The translations under genes and the position numbers were made by a program. From an uncultured Caryophanales bacterium (GTDB lineage: Bacteria > Bacillota_I > Bacilli_A > Izemoplasmatales > Hujiaoplasmataceae), in assembly GCA_937958685.1 (NCBI GenBank), contig CALGNF010000073.1:1-48816 (forward strand): a stretch of 48,816 nt of DNA, written 5' to 3'. The notes beneath the pieces were generated by a model, which did no database searches, was not told the origin of the DNA, and was given only the letters and a program-made list of their open reading frames with translations. Below, one piece after another: positions 48,774-48,816 of this stretch (positions are counted from its first letter, which is position 1; each line of letters opens with the position of its first letter).

Positions 48774-48816
48774 AAAAAAAACAACAACAAAATATTGAGG
48801 CGATCGGTACATAGTA
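48774..48816. other. Unassignable tail after the adapter
   Basis: 43 bases, A-rich at first. It follows adapter sequence, so it should not be taken as genome. Confidence 0.8.

Noticed and set aside
48428..48790. 120-codon minus-strand frame ending the window
   Set aside because: Its start is translated Illumina adapter; not a gene.
1..48816. UGA read as tryptophan (Mycoplasma code)
   Set aside because: TGA ends many genes at the right place and Trp codons are TGG in conserved motifs.

Overview
The window looks like the end of a contig from a low-redundancy, anaerobic, Bacillota/Mycoplasmatota-type bacterium. The signs are: TGA is a normal stop codon, so this is not the Mycoplasma code. Shine-Dalgarno sites are strong (AGGAGG, GAGGTGA) and TTG and GTG starts are frequent. 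The -10 boxes are of the Gram-positive TRTGnTATAAT type, and there are TrmFO, RlmH, PepT, DUF975, DUF6320 and Rnf genes. GC content is moderate (roughly half). An Izemoplasmatales-, Acholeplasmatales- or Erysipelotrichia-like lineage would fit, but that is an inference from gene content; nothing in the window fixes the taxon. No insertion sequence, prophage or CRISPR array was seen.

Layout. 1-1970: the 3' end of an OmpR-type response regulator and its histidine kinase. 2099-3967: a membrane-bound NDP-sugar 4,6-dehydratase (CapD/FlaA1 type). 4168-9657: one long run of same-strand genes: rRNA methyltransferase, DUF7670 membrane protein, an alpha/alpha-toroid-like protein, formate-tetrahydrofolate ligase, a small unknown protein and an HD phosphohydrolase. 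9751-11148: MATE transporter. 11253-15731: alpha/beta hydrolase, a GlpA-like/GlpB-like/DUF1667 oxidoreductase trio and a DNA-alkyl repair protein. 15753-18677: ferrous-iron operon feoA-feoB-DtxR-type regulator behind a near-consensus promoter. 18678-19646 (minus): LacI-type repressor. 19815-22499: trmFO, tyrosine recombinase, rlmH. 22516-23748 (minus): pepT. 23877-27577: DUF975 protein, then an esterase / condensation-like acyltransferase / DUF6320 trio. 27592-29056 (minus): RluA-type pseudouridine synthase and a CPBP protease. 29136-31429: guanylate-kinase-like protein, GNAT, thioredoxin and an unusual thioredoxin reductase. 31467-32966 (minus): secreted RCC1 propeller protein. 33201-35052: chorismate mutase, threonine aldolase, Nudix hydrolase.

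35202-42214 is the most distinctive part: an Rnf ferredoxin-dependent ion-pump operon in the order C-D-G-G-E-A-B. It has two tandem RnfG-type subunits (the first long, with two flavin-attachment motifs) and a very short RnfB that keeps only the membrane anchor and the four-cysteine Fes cluster. Right after its terminator comes a lipoprotein on a Thr/Pro stalk with two FMN-binding-like repeats. With the reductase at 30575, which lacks the usual NADPH motifs, this suggests ferredoxin- and flavin-centred redox metabolism. The remainder holds a TM-anchored unknown protein, tRNA-Lys(CUU), a GH5-type glycosidase lipoprotein on another Thr-rich stalk, an HGSNAT/DUF5009-like membrane protein, msrB and a pirin.

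The window ends in a YdeI-family gene cut off at 48715. It is followed by a 58-base copy of the Illumina universal adapter (48716-48773) and 43 bases of unassignable sequence. These last ~100 bases are a sequencing/assembly artefact, not genome.
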